DNA from: Cyanobacteria bacterium UBA5018
GTDB taxonomy: Bacteria > Cyanobacteriota > Cyanobacteriia > PCC-6307 > Cyanobiaceae
NCBI GenBank assembly: GCA_002396505.1
Contig: DGYA01000069.1
Coordinates: 17,368 to 31,199 of the forward strand
Reading direction: 5' to 3'
Length of the DNA: 13,832 nt
A program made the position numbers and the translations under genes. Shown piece by piece: positions 13,563-13,832 of the stretch (position 1 is its first letter; every line of letters begins with the position of its first letter). A model generated the notes under the pieces. The model was not told the origin of the DNA. It saw only the letters and a program-made list of their open reading frames with translations, and made no database searches.

Positions 13563-13832
13563 CTAGGGCGTATCCAGGGCTTTCCCAGGATTTCTCCTAG
13601 GATTTACGAAGGGCTTCAACCAAGGCATCAAGAAGTTTGTTAGTTTTTCCTTGGTGGCTCCGATCAGAGTGGTGTATTCACACTCGTCCACGGGCTGAGG
13701 AATATTGTTCAACGCATTCCTGGGTATATCCAACTCTTGGCGGCTACATTCGATCACAAAACTGTCCAAAGCGGACCAGGAAGCTTTCATGGACAATTCA
13801 AATGCTAGGGGTGTCAAGCGACATCCGCTTTT
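13563..13832 (-). CDS. unrecognised protein, possibly 5'-truncated by the window edge
   Basis: The frame is open from the window edge to the stop at 13563. Internal starts are a TTG at 13817 and an ATG at 13790, the latter giving 75 aa. It reads MKASWSALDSFVIECSRQ, then EYTTLIGATKEKLTNFL, and ends with PFVNPRRNPGKALDTP. Codon use looks coding. Three Cys are present within the visible frame upstream of the tail (one near the window edge) and no membrane segment is visible. The C-terminus contains two 12-bp in-frame units (NPRR, NPGK) at about 13583-13606. The real start may lie outside the window. No family is recognised. Confidence 0.4.
   Translation of the reverse strand, partial: KSGCRLTPLAFELSMKASWSALDSFVIECSRQELDIPRNALNNIPQPVDECEYTTLIGATKEKLTNFLMPWLKPFVNPRRNPGKALDTP

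Noticed and set aside
12724..13832. Integrative element at tRNA-Ser
   Set aside because: No integrase, no repeated tRNA 3' end and no element boundary are visible in the window.

Overview
The window looks like part of a picocyanobacterial chromosome (Synechococcus/Cyanobium/Vulcanococcus-like; an inference from gene content, not a database match). The supporting genes are an adenosylcobalamin-dependent class II ribonucleotide reductase (nrdJ), a TPM-domain membrane protein of the type common in cyanobacteria, a MidA/NDUFAF7-family methyltransferase and a tRNA-Ser(UGA) without an encoded CCA. By eye the housekeeping genes are GC-rich. The block at about 3440-8160 and the gaps at 1-212, 1065-1195 and 13100-13832 are clearly richer in AT.

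Layout. 213-1064 (+) is an exported GH104 (lambda-lysozyme-type) muramidase with a repetitive linker. 1196-2023 (-) is a TPM-domain protein with a signal peptide and three C-terminal membrane segments. 2073-3440 (+) is a MidA-like SAM methyltransferase, divergent from the TPM gene across a 49-bp gap. 3441-3819 is a gap with a hairpin and a short ORF behind a good ribosome binding site. 3820-5667 and 5664-6878 (+) are an ATGA-overlapping pair: an exported FAD oxidoreductase and an exported GHL10-family glycoside hydrolase-like protein. 6879-7269 is a gap with an unlisted 58-codon ORF and a long-range inverted repeat. 7270-8160 (+) is an aldose 1-epimerase-like protein. 8119-9430 holds unrecognised minus-strand coding sequence that may be decaying. 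9431-11830 (+) is nrdJ, coupled by a TGATG overlap to a lipoprotein gene, 11830-12486. tRNA-Ser is at 12724-12808. The last kilobase holds short coding-like fragments on both strands and a minus-strand ORF that runs off the window edge.

How the genes fit together. The FAD oxidoreductase/GHL10 pair, with the downstream sugar mutarotase, suggests envelope or polysaccharide processing; the muramidase is a separate cell-wall enzyme. nrdJ supplies deoxynucleotides from ribonucleoside triphosphates using B12. The MidA-like enzyme would methylate a protein, by analogy with its mitochondrial relatives.

The most unusual signal is a recurring motif rather than a gene. Short tandem repeats whose period is a multiple of three (9, 12 or 15 bp) lie in frame inside several unrelated genes: the muramidase linker, the methyltransferase C-terminus, the oxidoreductase signal-peptide n-region, a surface insertion in NrdJ, and weakly in two minus-strand ORFs. 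A related non-coding repeat lies before the tRNA. This looks like active intragenic repeat expansion in this lineage.
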